From assembly GCA_021795435.1 (NCBI GenBank), contig JAJYPJ010000016.1:1-40293 (forward strand): 40,293 bases of DNA. The letters run 5' to 3'. Of the stretch, positions 1 through 8,586 are shown piece by piece. The translations under genes and the position numbers were made by a program. Positions within the stretch are counted from its first letter, which is position 1; each line of letters opens with the position of its first letter. This DNA is from Pseudomonadota bacterium. Its GTDB lineage: Bacteria > Pseudomonadota > Gammaproteobacteria > Xanthomonadales > Rhodanobacteraceae. Below the pieces are notes generated by a model. The model had not been told where the DNA came from, searched no databases, and saw only the letters and a list, made by a program, of their open reading frames with translations.

Positions 1-127
1 ATAGAAGGATGTTTTGTTGTTGCTGTAGCCCCCTCCGTGGTGGGGACTTCGCTATCTTATCTAAGCTTATCAATGCCTTAGCGCCACACTTCCTTGTCGG
101 TAACTTCCCCGTCGCGTCGGCAAATCC

Positions 128-136
128 TGTGGATAA
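128..136 (-). promoter_or_regulatory. DnaA box (perfect consensus)
   Basis: TGTGGATAA on the plus strand is the exact complement of the consensus DnaA box TTATCCACA. It is the left member of an inverted pair next to the dnaA stop codon. Confidence 0.8.
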
Positions 137-162
137 CCGCGCCAGGCCCCGATCGCCTGGGG

Positions 163-171
163 TTATCCACA
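163..171 (+). promoter_or_regulatory. DnaA box (perfect consensus)
   Basis: TTATCCACA, a 9/9 match to the consensus DnaA box, ending only 5 bases before the dnaA stop codon. It faces the box at 128-136, so the two form an inverted pair. Confidence 0.8.
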
Positions 172-175
172 GGCT

Positions 176-1510
176 TTACCCGGTCAGTATACGAATCAGC
201 TTCTCCCAGTCTTGCCTCATGCGGGCATCGCGCTCACACAACGTGCGGATTGTCCGACATGCATGGATCACCGTCGTGTGGTCCCGTCCCCCGAAGGCTT
301 CGCCAATCTCCGGTAGGCTGTGCTCGGTCAGTTCCTTCGCCAGCGCCATGGCCAGCTGGCGAGGTCGCGCCAGTGACCGGACTCGGCGCTTCGACAACAA
401 ATCGGACAACCGGACCTGGAAGTAGTCCGCCACGGTCTTCTGAATGTTGGGTACCGTGACTGACAGCTGATGCACCGACAGCAGGTCGCGCAGCGTCTCT
501 TCCGCGAACGAGAGTGTGATCGGCTTACCGAAGAAGTTGGCTCGCGCCGCCAAGGTGTTGAGCGCACCTTCAAGGTCCCTCACGTTGGATCGGATTCGAC
601 GCGCCAGCAGCAGCGCCACTTCCTCGGGGAGCGCCATGCCCCGGCGCTGGGCCTTTGCCAGAAGAATCGCCGCCCGTGTCTCGAAATCCGGCGCTTCAAT
701 GGCCACTGAAAGGCCCCATCCAAGGCGAGACTTCAAGCGCGCCTCGAGGTTTTCGACCTCCCGCGGATAGCGATCACACGTCAGGATGATCTGTTGCTTG
801 CCCTCGAACAGGGTATTGAACGTGTGGAAGAACTCTTCCTGGGTTGTGTTCTTGCCCGCGAAAAACTGAATGTCATCGATCAGCAGCGCGTCGACCTCGC
901 GGAAACGGCGTTTGAAAGCGTCCATGTTCTTGGTCCGCAGGGCCTCGATCATGGCGCCAACGAATTGTTCCGAGCGGAGGTACAGGACCCGTGCTCCGGG
1001 ATGCGTGGCGGCGATCAAATTGCCCGCTGCATGCATCAGATGGGTCTTGCCGAGGCCGGTTCCCCCATAAAGCAGCAACGGGTTGTAGGCAGTCCCCGGT
1101 GCCTGCGCGACCTGCATCGCTGCGGCCTTGCCCAACTGATTGGGTTTCCCCTCGACGAAATTCTCGAACGTGTAGGCCGGATCGAGGTTGCCATCAAAGG
1201 GTTCCTCGGAAACGGCGACCGCCCGGACGGAGCTCACGCCCGCCGCATTGGCCGACGGTGGCGCCGGCGCGGGGCGGGCGCTACCCACTTCAAGCTGAAC
1301 CGACACGGGCTTGCCGGCAAGATGCTCGAGCACCCGACGGATTTGCGCCAGATACTGCTCGCGCACCATATCGACCGTGTAGGCATTGGGAGCGTAAAGC
1401 CGCAGGCCCGCATCATCCTCGCGGGCCTGCAGAGGCATGAGCCATGTATGCATGTCGCTGCCCAACTCGCCATCGAGTCGCGCAAGGCATCGTTGCCAGA
1501 GATCGCTCAT
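176..1510 (-). CDS. dnaA: Chromosomal replication initiator protein DnaA
   Basis: DnaA binds DnaA boxes at oriC, opens the DNA and loads the helicase. The 444-residue product shows the N-terminal domain I pattern (LWQRCL...), a proline/alanine-rich linker around residues 75-100, the AAA+ Walker A motif GGTGLGKTH at about 149-157, Walker B with DD at about 212-213, and the domain IV signature [11 protein letters not shown] at about 407-417. The frame is open up to 1627, but the ATG at 1510 (MSDLW) fits the family start; the 39 extra residues upstream look unlike DnaA. An extended -10-like element (TGC-TACACT, minus strand 1579-1587) could serve as its promoter. It is divergent from rpmH, the usual arrangement near the origin. 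Confidence 0.97.
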   Translation of the reverse strand: MSDLWQRCLARLDGELGSDMHTWLMPLQAREDDAGLRLYAPNAYTVDMVREQYLAQIRRVLEHLAGKPVSVQLEVGSARPAPAPPSANAAGVSSVRAVAVSEEPFDGNLDPAYTFENFVEGKPNQLGKAAAMQVAQAPGTAYNPLLLYGGTGLGKTHLMHAAGNLIAATHPGARVLYLRSEQFVGAMIEALRTKNMDAFKRRFREVDALLIDDIQFFAGKNTTQEEFFHTFNTLFEGKQQIILTCDRYPREVENLEARLKSRLGWGLSVAIEAPDFETRAAILLAKAQRRGMALPEEVALLLARRIRSNVRDLEGALNTLAARANFFGKPITLSFAEETLRDLLSVHQLSVTVPNIQKTVADYFQVRLSDLLSKRRVRSLARPRQLAMALAKELTEHSLPEIGEAFGGRDHTTVIHACRTIRTLCERDARMRQDWEKLIRILTG

Positions 1511-1578
1511 TGGGGTACCGGAAGCATCAACGGATCGCCTGGCGCGCTTGCGGGCCGGCAAGGCAGGATCGGTCGCTG

Positions 1579-1587
1579 AGTGTAGCA
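1579..1587 (-). promoter_or_regulatory. Possible extended -10 promoter element for dnaA
   Basis: On the minus strand, TGC followed by TACACT resembles an extended -10 element (TGn plus 4/6 of TATAAT). It lies about 70 bases upstream of the chosen dnaA start. No good -35 hexamer is seen at 17 bases. Weak candidate. Confidence 0.3.
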
Positions 1588-1612
1588 ATGCCAGCCCGCG
1601 GAAGGTGCGCAA

Positions 1613-1642
1613 TTGACAGTCCTGCATGGCTCTCGCGATAAT
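1613..1642 (+). promoter_or_regulatory. Sigma-70 promoter for rpmH-rnpA
   Basis: TTGACA (1613-1618, 6/6) is followed by an 18-base spacer and GATAAT (1637-1642, 5/6). Transcription would start near 1649, giving a leader of about 25 bases before the rpmH ATG. This is one of the best vegetative promoters in the window and suits a ribosomal protein gene. It probably also serves rnpA, yidC and mnmE. Confidence 0.75.
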
Positions 1643-1673
1643 CGTCGGCCTTTTTAGTCAAGAGCGTGCAGCG

Positions 1674-1808
1674 ATGAAGCGCACCTTCCAACCCAGTAAT
1701 CTCAAGCGCGCCCGTACCCATGGCTTCCGCGCCCGCATGGCCACAGCCGATGGTCGCAAAGTGCTGGCCGCACGGCGTGCCAAGGGCCGCAAGCGCCTGG
1801 TTCCCTGA
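1674..1808 (+). CDS. rpmH: Large-subunit ribosomal protein L34
   Basis: This 44-residue, very basic protein begins [12 protein letters not shown] and contains the [12 protein letters not shown] pattern of bacterial L34, which packs into 23S rRNA in the large ribosomal subunit. Length is normal for the family. The frame is open from 1626, but the family start is the internal ATG at 1674, which also fits the promoter at 1613-1642. It is the first gene of the rightward cluster rpmH-rnpA-yidC-mnmE, and the rnpA start lies 7 bases after its stop, so the two are likely co-transcribed. Confidence 0.97.
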   Translation: MKRTFQPSNLKRARTHGFRARMATADGRKVLAARRAKGRKRLVP

Positions 1809-1815
1809 CGCGCCA

Positions 1816-2199
1816 ATGGGCGTAGCGGAGGGCCTGCCGCGCGGCGCAAGGCTCTCCCGCGCCGCCGATTTCGCCGCGCTCGGGCGAGACGCGCCAGCGC
1901 TCGGTGGTCGGCACTTCGTGGTGCGCTTCCGGCAGACAAGCGCCGGGGTGGCCCGAGCCGCACAGTCTGTTTCGAAGCGGGTCCACAAGCGAGCGGTGCA
2001 GCGCAATCGCATCAAGCGCCAGGTCCGCGAGGCTTTTCGGAAACAGCGAAGCCGGTTGCCTGCCTTCGACCTGCTGGTAATCGCGCGAGGGAGCGCCGCA
2101 AATGCATCCAATGTTGAACTTGCCGCGGATCTTTTCGCCTTGTTCCAGCGCATCGCAGCATTGAAGCCACCCCCAACGCCCGGCACAATGCCCGGCTGA
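1816..2199 (+). CDS. rnpA: Ribonuclease P protein component
   Basis: RnpA is the protein partner of the RNase P RNA, which cuts 5' leaders from tRNA precursors. The 127-residue product carries the family RNR motif and basic helix (RNRIKRQVREAFR, about residues 65-77) and the preceding VSKRVHKRAV stretch. The ATG at 1816 gives the typical LPRGARLSRAADFAAL N-terminus and normal length; the frame upstream overlaps rpmH and is a shadow. Most bacteria have yidD overlapping the rnpA 3' end. Here only 40 bases separate rnpA from yidC, so yidD is absent from this locus. Confidence 0.95.
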   Translation: MGVAEGLPRGARLSRAADFAALGRDAPALGGRHFVVRFRQTSAGVARAAQSVSKRVHKRAVQRNRIKRQVREAFRKQRSRLPAFDLLVIARGSAANASNVELAADLFALFQRIAALKPPPTPGTMPG

Positions 2200-2239
2200 C
2201 CCGCGCGTCGGCCCCTGCGCGCCCAATGGACTCAAGTCG

Positions 2240-3937
2240 ATGACTCAGACGCGCACGTTCCTCTTGCTTGGCCTGTTGATGGTTGCCTATTTGTTGTGGA
2301 CGGGCTGGCAACAACAGTTCGATGTTCAGCATCCGGTCCAGCCAGCGGCGCCAGCGACCTCCAGCGCTCTGATAGCTGCGCCAGCCGGGGATGTGAACGC
2401 GCCTGCGCCGTCGGCAAAGCCCCTGGCGACTTCGCCCAATGCGGTCTCAGTGCCCCCCGTGATCAACAGCCGCGGGCATCGGATCACGGTGCATACCGAC
2501 TTGCTGGATGTCACGATCGATTCGGCGGGAGGGACATTGGTCCAGGCCCGGTTGCTGCATTACGCCGTCCGCCCGCAGCAGGCAGAGCGGGTCGCCCTGC
2601 TGGACGATCACGACAATCATTATCTGGTCGCACAGAGTGGGCTGATCGGGGCAGGCTCGGCGGTACCGGCGGCGGATGCCGACTACGCTTCCGCAAAAAG
2701 CAGCTACAGCCTGGCGGCGGGGCAAAAGCACCTGACGGTCGACCTCACGTGGAATGACGCACTTGCCGGCATCAGCGTGACCAAGCGCTACGTGTTTACG
2801 CGCGGCAGCTATACCGTGGAGCTCCAGCAGATCGTGCGGAACACCGGAACACAGCCGTGGTCCGGGAGCGTGTGGACGCAACTGGTTCGCATAGCCCCGC
2901 CGCCGCCGAAGTCACACTTCGGGTTTCTGCACGATCCGTCCAGTTTCGTCTTCGCGGGAGGTGCCTGGTATAGCCCCGAGGACAAGTTCAACAAGCTCGA
3001 CTATTCCGATTTTTCCAAAAAGCCCTTGGCGCGGGCAGTCAGTGGCGGTTGGCTGGCCTTTGTGCAGCACTACTTCGTCGCGGCATGGATTCCGCCATCG
3101 CAGCAGTCCTATCGGTTCAGCAGCAACGTTGTCGAGCGGCAGGGCATTCCGTACTACGCGCTGCGCGCCGTTGGTCCGACATTCAGCGTTGCGCCCAAGG
3201 CAGCTGCCGAGCAAACCATCCGTCTCTTTGTCGGCCCCAAACGGCCCAGCGTCATGGAAGCCGCGGCCCCCGGACTCGACCTGAGCGTCGATTACGGGAT
3301 TTTCACCGTGATCGCCCAGCCGCTGCACTGGATTCTGGTCCAGCTCCACCGCGTCACATTGAACTGGGGTTTGGCAATCATCCTTCTGGTGCTACTGCTC
3401 AAGGCTGCCTTTTTCAAACTAAGCGACAAGCAATACCGCTCGATGGCGAGGATGCGGAAGCTCGCGCCGCGTCTCAAGGCATTGCAGGAGCGGTATGCCG
3501 ACGACAAGACCAAGATGCAGCAAGCAGTGATGGAGCTGTATCAAAAGGAGAAGGTGAATCCCTTGTCGGGCTGCTGGCCGATGCTGGTCCAGATTCCCGT
3601 CTTTTTTGCGCTTTATTGGGTGCTTATCGAGTCCGTAGAGTTGCGCCAGGCCCCCTTCTTTGGCTGGATCCACAACCTCTCAGCGCCGGATCCGTACTTC
3701 GTGCTGCCTGCCCTCAATGCCGCGGTGATGCTCCTTCAACAGCATTTGACGCCGGCCGCTGGAATGGATCCGACGCAGGCCAAGATCATGAAGTTCATGC
3801 CCGTGGTCATGGCCGTTTTCTTCGCCTTCTTCCCCGCCGGCTTGGTGCTCTACTACCTGGTCAACAGCCTGACCGGGGTGCTGCAGCAGTGGTGGGTGAT
3901 GCGCCAAGTTGAAAGACCCGGCGCTACCAAGACCTGA
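2240..3937 (+). CDS. yidC: Membrane protein insertase YidC
   Basis: YidC inserts and folds inner-membrane proteins, alone or with SecYEG. The 565-residue product has an N-terminal membrane anchor (about residues 7-24), a large periplasmic region (about 60-350) with the beta-supersandwich typical of Gram-negative YidC, and the conserved C-terminal insertase core of five membrane segments (about 365-550), including the cytoplasmic helical hairpin with KLAPRLKALQERY. Length is typical for gammaproteobacteria. It lies between rnpA and mnmE, 8 bases before the latter, in the standard near-origin operon. Nothing is unusual. Confidence 0.97.
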   Translation: MTQTRTFLLLGLLMVAYLLWTGWQQQFDVQHPVQPAAPATSSALIAAPAGDVNAPAPSAKPLATSPNAVSVPPVINSRGHRITVHTDLLDVTIDSAGGTLVQARLLHYAVRPQQAERVALLDDHDNHYLVAQSGLIGAGSAVPAADADYASAKSSYSLAAGQKHLTVDLTWNDALAGISVTKRYVFTRGSYTVELQQIVRNTGTQPWSGSVWTQLVRIAPPPPKSHFGFLHDPSSFVFAGGAWYSPEDKFNKLDYSDFSKKPLARAVSGGWLAFVQHYFVAAWIPPSQQSYRFSSNVVERQGIPYYALRAVGPTFSVAPKAAAEQTIRLFVGPKRPSVMEAAAPGLDLSVDYGIFTVIAQPLHWILVQLHRVTLNWGLAIILLVLLLKAAFFKLSDKQYRSMARMRKLAPRLKALQERYADDKTKMQQAVMELYQKEKVNPLSGCWPMLVQIPVFFALYWVLIESVELRQAPFFGWIHNLSAPDPYFVLPALNAAVMLLQQHLTPAAGMDPTQAKIMKFMPVVMAVFFAFFPAGLVLYYLVNSLTGVLQQWWVMRQVERPGATKT

Positions 3938-3945
3938 TCGAGCCG

Positions 3946-5304
3946 ATGCACAGTGCCGACACGATCGCAGCCGTCGCCTCCGCGCCGGGCGCCGCGGGCA
4001 TTGGCATCATCCGCATTAGCGGACCGGCGGCGGCGACCATCGCGCGCACACTCCTGGGACGGGAGCCGCGGCCGCGGTATGCGCACCATGCGCGGTTCAC
4101 CGAACCAGATGGCGCGCTGCTGGACCAAGGGCTTCTGCTCTGGTTCCCTGCGCCCCGCTCCTACACGGGCGAGGACGTGCTGGAACTCCATGCGCACGGT
4201 AGTCCAGTACTCCTCGACCTCCTGCTGCGCCGGGTCTATGCCTTGGGCGCCCGACCGGCACGCCCAGGCGAGTTCACCGAGCGCGCATTCCTCAACGGCA
4301 AGCTGGATTTGGCCCAAGCGGAAGCCGTGGCAGACATCATCGCCGCAGGCAGCGAAGCCGCCCTCCGAGCGGCGCAGCGCTCGCTAGCCGGAGCCTTTTC
4401 GGAGCGCGTCCGCCAGTTGCAGGAAGGGCTGACTGCGGCGCGCGTGCAGATCGAAGCCACACTCGATTTCCCCGATGAGGAACTCGAGATCCTGCGCGAT
4501 CCGGCACTGATCCGGTTGCTTGACGAACTCAACGACATGAACCAAGGGGTATTGGCGGCGGCCCACCGGGGGCTGCGTCTCGCCCGCGGCCTCGAGGTTG
4601 TTCTCGTGGGGGCGCCCAACGTTGGCAAATCGAGCCTCCTCAACGCATTGGTGGGCGTCGAACGCGCCATCGTGACCCCCGTTCCAGGTACAACGCGTGA
4701 TGTGCTGCATGTCGACGTGGCTTTTGACGGGATACGCCTGCAGATTGCCGATACCGCCGGCTTGCGCGAATCGGACGATGTCGTCGAGCAGGAAGGGATC
4801 CGCCGCGCACGCGCGGAATTGGCACGGGTTGATTTAGCCTTATTGGTCACGCGAAACGCCACCTGGTCACAGGACCTCGCATGGTTACGTGCGCATTTTC
4901 AGCCGCTGCCACCGATCCTGCTGGTCCTCAACAAGATCGATCTCGATGGCGTGCAACCCCAGTTGCTCGGTAATCTGGATGGCCTTGAAGGAGTCGCCTT
5001 GTCGGCTCGGTCGGGTGCGGGTATTGACCTGTTGCAGGTTGCCTTGCGGGAACGCGCCGGTGCCGGAGACGGAGCCGAGGGCGCCTTCAGTGCACGCGAA
5101 CGCCATGTCCGCGCGCTGCAACAGACAGCGATGTCCATCGAAGCAGCGCGCGACGAAGTCATCCGCGTGGGTTCAGGCGGAATGGCGGAACTCGCTGCCG
5201 ATGCACTTCGTCTCGCCCAATCGGCGCTCGATGACGTGACTGGCGTGCATAGCAGCGATGATCTGCTGGGGGCGATCTTTTCGAGTTTCTGCATCGGGAA
5301 GTAA
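3946..5304 (+). CDS. mnmE: tRNA modification GTPase MnmE (TrmE)
   Basis: MnmE works with MnmG to add a (carboxymethyl)aminomethyl group to uridine 34 of certain tRNAs. The 452-residue product shows the N-terminal folate-binding domain (starts DTIAAVASAPGAAGIGIIRISG-like; about residues 1-118), the G domain with P-loop GAPNVGKSS (about 221-229) and DTAG (about 268-271), and the C-terminal CIGK whose cysteine is characteristic. The start is 8 bases after the yidC stop. mnmG is not adjacent. The gene closes the rpmH-rnpA-yidC-mnmE cluster. Confidence 0.97.
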   Translation: MHSADTIAAVASAPGAAGIGIIRISGPAAATIARTLLGREPRPRYAHHARFTEPDGALLDQGLLLWFPAPRSYTGEDVLELHAHGSPVLLDLLLRRVYALGARPARPGEFTERAFLNGKLDLAQAEAVADIIAAGSEAALRAAQRSLAGAFSERVRQLQEGLTAARVQIEATLDFPDEELEILRDPALIRLLDELNDMNQGVLAAAHRGLRLARGLEVVLVGAPNVGKSSLLNALVGVERAIVTPVPGTTRDVLHVDVAFDGIRLQIADTAGLRESDDVVEQEGIRRARAELARVDLALLVTRNATWSQDLAWLRAHFQPLPPILLVLNKIDLDGVQPQLLGNLDGLEGVALSARSGAGIDLLQVALRERAGAGDGAEGAFSARERHVRALQQTAMSIEAARDEVIRVGSGGMAELAADALRLAQSALDDVTGVHSSDDLLGAIFSSFCIGK

Positions 5305-5695
5305 CCCGGATTCCGCGAGCATCCCGCATTCTCCAGCCGAAGAACGCGTTGTCGCAGCCCCGGCCGAGCCGGCGAAGCCGCACCCACGGTCGCACTCGGC
5401 AAGGGCATCGGCTTCCAGCGATGGTCGCCCGCCGCGCCGCGCTGGATGATGCAACACGCCGTCGCTGCAACCGGGATCGAGCCACGCAGGTCGGTGACCA
5501 GCACACCGAAGCGATGAGCGCCGCGTCCATCTCGCAGTTCCGCCGCGAAGAGCCGGCGGCACTCGCGCGCGGATCCATCCGTGCATCGACCGATGCGGCA
5601 GCACGCCGCATGGTGCCTGATCCGCGCGACGCCATGTGGGGGGACGAGGGTTCCTCATCGGATTTTCGCATCCGACCATCGTGAAGGAGGCATTT
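5305..5695. other. 391-base stretch with no supported gene
   Basis: Several frames stay open here on both strands, as expected at this GC content, but none gives a recognisable protein, a family start or a ribosome binding site. One plus-strand frame (5349-5684) has arginine-rich, low-information translation. No tRNA-like clover leaf or strong terminator hairpin was seen; a short CCGGC-CGA-GCCGG palindrome lies near 5360. The last 15 bases hold the strong ribosome binding site of the next gene. Confidence 0.5.
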
Positions 5696-6028
5696 ATGAA
5701 CAGCGATTCCAGCAGCTCCAGCAGTGATCGCATCCATGCTGCTGCTGAGCGCGTCAAGCAGTCAGAGAGCGCAGCTGTCCATCGCACGGCTGAGCGCGTT
5801 GAGCATGGCCTGCACCGCGCAACTGACGTGGGAGCGGATGCGGTTGCAGGCGTCAGCGAACGCGCAGACGACCTGACGGCGCGTGGGCGCGCTGCTGCGG
5901 AGAATCTCCGCGGCCATGCCAATGATCTGTTTGACAAGACGAGGGATTTCGTACGCGAGAAGCCGGGGCAAGCTGTGCTGATAGCCATCACGGCCGGGTG
6001 GCTGCTCGGCCGGCTCACGCGGCGCTGA
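5696..6028 (+). CDS. YqjD/ElaB-family (DUF883-like) membrane-anchored protein
   Basis: The 110-residue product has a serine-rich start, a long amphipathic helical middle rich in Ala, Glu and Arg (about residues 10-85), the motif VREKPGQAVLIAITAGWLLG and a short basic end. A C-terminal membrane helix preceded by REKP is typical of the YqjD/ElaB/YgaM family, inner-membrane proteins that in E. coli can associate with ribosomes in stationary phase. The start is fixed by GGAGG six bases before the ATG. It is the first gene of a three-gene set (stop 2 bases before the next start), matching the E. coli yqjD-yqjE-yqjK order. The role here is inferred from family and context. Confidence 0.75.
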   Translation: MNSDSSSSSSDRIHAAAERVKQSESAAVHRTAERVEHGLHRATDVGADAVAGVSERADDLTARGRAAAENLRGHANDLFDKTRDFVREKPGQAVLIAITAGWLLGRLTRR

Positions 6029-6030
6029 TC

Positions 6031-6474
6031 ATGGCCGCATCGGACCGCGCACCCGAGCGCGAGGTCGAGCCAACTGCGCAACGGCCTCGCGCAGGTGCGA
6101 GCGGGGAAGAACCGGCTGCAGCCATTGGTGCGGCCCTGGCGGCATCCCGTGAAATGGTGGCTGCTTTTGCCGCTCTTGCACGGCTCGAGGTCGAGCGTGC
6201 TGCGCGTGGACTCGTCAGGGCGTTGCTGTTGAGTGTTGCGGCCGTCACGTTGGCTTGCATAACCGTGGTCTTGCTCGCCGCACTGCTGTTGGTGGGCCTG
6301 TTGCATCTTTTGGGCTCGTCGATGGCTGCACTCGCGGTAACGGCATTGCTCTCCGGATTGGGCACGTGGCTATTGCTGCGTTCAGCGCGGCTCTCTCTGC
6401 GGCCCATCACGCTGCCGGTGACGCGCGCCGAGCTCAGTGCAGCGCTCGAGCCACTGCGCGGAGTGCCGCGATGA
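6031..6474 (+). CDS. YqjE-like (phage-holin-type fold) membrane protein
   Basis: The 147-residue product has a charged N-terminus, an amphipathic stretch (AALARLEVERAARGL), and two membrane helices at about residues 61-87 and 93-114 with a short turn between, followed by a cytoplasmic tail. This is the pattern of the YqjE family (holin superfamily III, DUF1469). The ATG at 6031 follows the stop of the preceding gene by 2 bases, and its own stop overlaps the next start as ATGA. This indicates translational coupling. Biochemical function is unknown. Confidence 0.7.
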   Translation: MAASDRAPEREVEPTAQRPRAGASGEEPAAAIGAALAASREMVAAFAALARLEVERAARGLVRALLLSVAAVTLACITVVLLAALLLVGLLHLLGSSMAALAVTALLSGLGTWLLLRSARLSLRPITLPVTRAELSAALEPLRGVPR

Positions 6475-6713
6475 GCCTGACCCGGGCTCAGTGGAGATGT
6501 GGATTGGCCCGTGCGCGGGCGGCGCGGCAGGCGCTTTCACCATCGCTTTCCGCGGTTGGCAGCTGGAAGGCTCGCCATCCATGGGCAGTCCCCGTGGCGG
6601 GACTGATCGTCGGTTTTTGCGGGGCGCGCATCGCATCCAGCGAACCGCGACGAGGACCATTGCGTGACGGGCTGCGATTGTTGCGTCGGCTGATGGACTT
6701 CGGTGCCTCGTGA
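6471..6713 (+). CDS. Small YqjK-like protein
   Basis: This 80-residue basic protein starts at the ATG that overlaps the previous stop (ATGA). It has an arginine-rich N-terminal helix (about residues 1-35) and one hydrophobic segment around WAVPVAGLIVGFCGARI (about 41-57). Size, position and composition match the third gene of yqjD-yqjE-yqjK operons, although sequence similarity in this family is low and the assignment rests mainly on context. It ends 8 bases from the convergent uppP gene. Confidence 0.55.
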   Translation: MSLTRAQWRCGLARARAARQALSPSLSAVGSWKARHPWAVPVAGLIVGFCGARIASSEPRRGPLRDGLRLLRRLMDFGAS

Positions 6714-6721
6714 ACGGGAAG

Positions 6722-7522
6722 TCACTGCGCCCAACCCAGAACGATCGCCATGCCGAGAATGACCCCCAGCACGATGCGATACCAGGCAAACATCGTGAAC
6801 CGGTGATTCTTGATGTAACCCAGCAGCCACTTCACGGCCAAAAGTGCTGAAATCGCGGACGCGACGAAGGCGGCGCTCAAGGAATACCAGTCGGGTCGCG
6901 TGCCTCCAGCGCGACAGAGCGCATGGCACAGTTCGTACGCAGTAGCCGCGTACATGGTCGGAATGCCGGCGAGGAAGGAAAACTCCGTCGCGACCGAGCG
7001 ATCGCGGGAGCCGATCAACATGGCAGCGAATATCGTCGTTGCTGATCGCGACAGTCCGGGAAAGATGCCCGCCGCCACTTGCGCGATGCCCACCGCCAGA
7101 GCGACAGGCCAAGTGATTCGGTCGCTTCGCGGGAGCCGAGTGGCGATGGCCTCGGCAAGCAGCATCCAGATGCCCCCCAGCACCAGAGCCCACGCCACGG
7201 GTTGCACGCCGGTCGGGAGCTTGAATCCCAGGTGCATTGCGCCAAAACCAAACGCGGCGGTGACGATGAACGCCAGCGCCAGTTGTCCGGCATAGACCCG
7301 GTTCTCGGGTTGACGAATGCCTCGAACCAACCCCCCAAGCCGGTCCCGGTAGACGAATGTCACCGCAAGTATGGCTCCGGACTGGATTGCGATGTTGAAC
7401 AGGTCCGACCGTGCACCGAGCCATTGTTCAGCAACAAGCAGGTGACCGGTTGAGGATATCGGGAGGAACTCGGTGATCCCTTCGATCACACCCAATAACA
7501 GGGCGCTCCATGGAATAGCCAT
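6722..7522 (-). CDS. uppP: Undecaprenyl-diphosphatase (UppP/BacA family), copy 1
   Basis: UppP removes a phosphate from undecaprenyl diphosphate to regenerate the lipid carrier of peptidoglycan and O-antigen synthesis; overproduction gives bacitracin resistance. The 266-residue polytopic protein has both family signatures: EGITEFLPISSTGHL at about residues 14-28 (catalytic glutamates) and PGLSRSATT at about 157-165 (catalytic arginine and serines). About eight membrane segments are visible. Length is normal. It follows the second UppP gene on the same strand after 96 bases, so they may share a transcript. Both copies look catalytically intact. Confidence 0.9.
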   Translation of the reverse strand: MAIPWSALLLGVIEGITEFLPISSTGHLLVAEQWLGARSDLFNIAIQSGAILAVTFVYRDRLGGLVRGIRQPENRVYAGQLALAFIVTAAFGFGAMHLGFKLPTGVQPVAWALVLGGIWMLLAEAIATRLPRSDRITWPVALAVGIAQVAAGIFPGLSRSATTIFAAMLIGSRDRSVATEFSFLAGIPTMYAATAYELCHALCRAGGTRPDWYSLSAAFVASAISALLAVKWLLGYIKNHRFTMFAWYRIVLGVILGMAIVLGWAQ

Positions 7523-7618
7523 GGATGTACTCCACGGGGCGTTGAGGAGATCGGGAGCGGCTGGTTCGCGGCACGCAGGCTTGCCTGGCAGGTGATTGGC
7601 GCACTGGCAATCCGCGGG

Positions 7619-8482
7619 TCAGAGGCGTAGGCCGAGAAGCAGGAGGGCCAGCGCGCCAAGTCCAATGCAATAGGCTGCAAACGGCGTCAGGGCGGCATCT
7701 TCATGGTGCCGGAAATAGCGAAGCAGGAACCAGGTGCTGGTCCAGGCCGCAATGCCGGCGACGGCACCTGCGAGAACCATCAGGCCCAATGGTGCCGCGT
7801 GCAGTGCCATCCGCGCGTGGAGAAGCTTGGGTATCTCAAGTACGGCGGCGCCGGTGATCACGGGTGCCCCCAATAGGAAGGAAAAACGCGCGGCCTGCGC
7901 GTGATTCAATCCGCGACGCAATCCACCGACCATGGTGGCACCGGATCGAGACAGGCCAGGAATGAACGCAAGGCACTGCCAGATGCCGATCGCCAGCGCG
8001 TCGCGCCAGCGCAGTGCGTCGAGATTATCGTTACCGGGTTCCGCGATCGCATGTCGACGTTGACGCTCGCCAAGCAGAAGCATCGCGCCGTTGCCGATCA
8101 GGAACAACGCCGCTACCCACGGATCGCCGAACAGCGAGCGCAACGGCCGTTCCAGGAGAAAGCCGACGATGATGGCGGGAAGCGTGCCCAGGACGAGCAT
8201 GGCAGCCAGGCGGCGATAATCCTCGACATCCGTCGAACGGCGACCCCGGATAACGCCCAAGGCGATGCCCAGCCAGACACGCCAGAAGTAGAGCACCAGG
8301 GCCAGCAGCGTGCCCACGTGGAGCATCACCAGAAACGGCAGGAAATCCGGCGCGTGCTGGTTGATGTCGAGATGGAGTAGCGCGGGCAGGAGCACCGCAT
8401 GGCCGAGGCTGGAGACGGGGAAGAGTTCGGTAAGACCTTGCAACAGCGCAATCAGCAGCAGGTTCCACAGATGCATGGGCAC
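7619..8482 (-). CDS. uppP: Undecaprenyl-diphosphatase (UppP/BacA family), copy 2
   Basis: This second polytopic UppP homologue, 287 residues, carries QGLTELFPVSSLGHAVL at about residues 14-30 and FIPGLSRSGATM at about 176-187, so the catalytic glutamate and the PGxSRSxxT motif are both present. It is clearly diverged from copy 1: it has a longer loop after membrane helix 2 and different flanking residues. It therefore is not a recent duplication. It could be specialised for another polyprenyl or lipid diphosphate. The start could be M1 or M3 (8482 or 8476). It is divergent from glnA. Confidence 0.88.
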   Translation of the reverse strand: MPMHLWNLLLIALLQGLTELFPVSSLGHAVLLPALLHLDINQHAPDFLPFLVMLHVGTLLALVLYFWRVWLGIALGVIRGRRSTDVEDYRRLAAMLVLGTLPAIIVGFLLERPLRSLFGDPWVAALFLIGNGAMLLLGERQRRHAIAEPGNDNLDALRWRDALAIGIWQCLAFIPGLSRSGATMVGGLRRGLNHAQAARFSFLLGAPVITGAAVLEIPKLLHARMALHAAPLGLMVLAGAVAGIAAWTSTWFLLRYFRHHEDAALTPFAAYCIGLGALALLLLGLRL

Positions 8483-8586
8483 GACACCGCAGCGGCAAGG
8501 AGGCTTCGGATCTTAGAATGAACCCGCGCGGTTTCGCCTTACTGATCCGTATGAGCGAGCGCCGCGTTGCGCCCCGGGGCCCATGC

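Larger units (their letters stand above)
1..175. other. oriC: Candidate chromosomal origin (oriC) segment, dnaA-dnaN side
   Basis: This stretch lies immediately downstream of dnaA, where dnaN would be expected next beyond the window edge. It holds two perfect DnaA boxes (TTATCCACA) in inverted orientation, one at 128-136 (minus) and one at 163-171 (plus), separated by 26 bases. To their left is a relatively AT-rich part (about 1-25 and 48-80, with repeated CTTATC-like words) that could serve as an unwinding element. In many gammaproteobacteria the origin lies next to dnaA. That this is the functional origin is inference, since only part of the intergenic region is in the window. Confidence 0.6.

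Noticed and set aside
5173-6306. 377-residue minus-strand open frame across 5173-6306
   Set aside because: It spans mnmE, the gene-free stretch and two yqj-like genes in antisense; no family features and no ribosome binding site.
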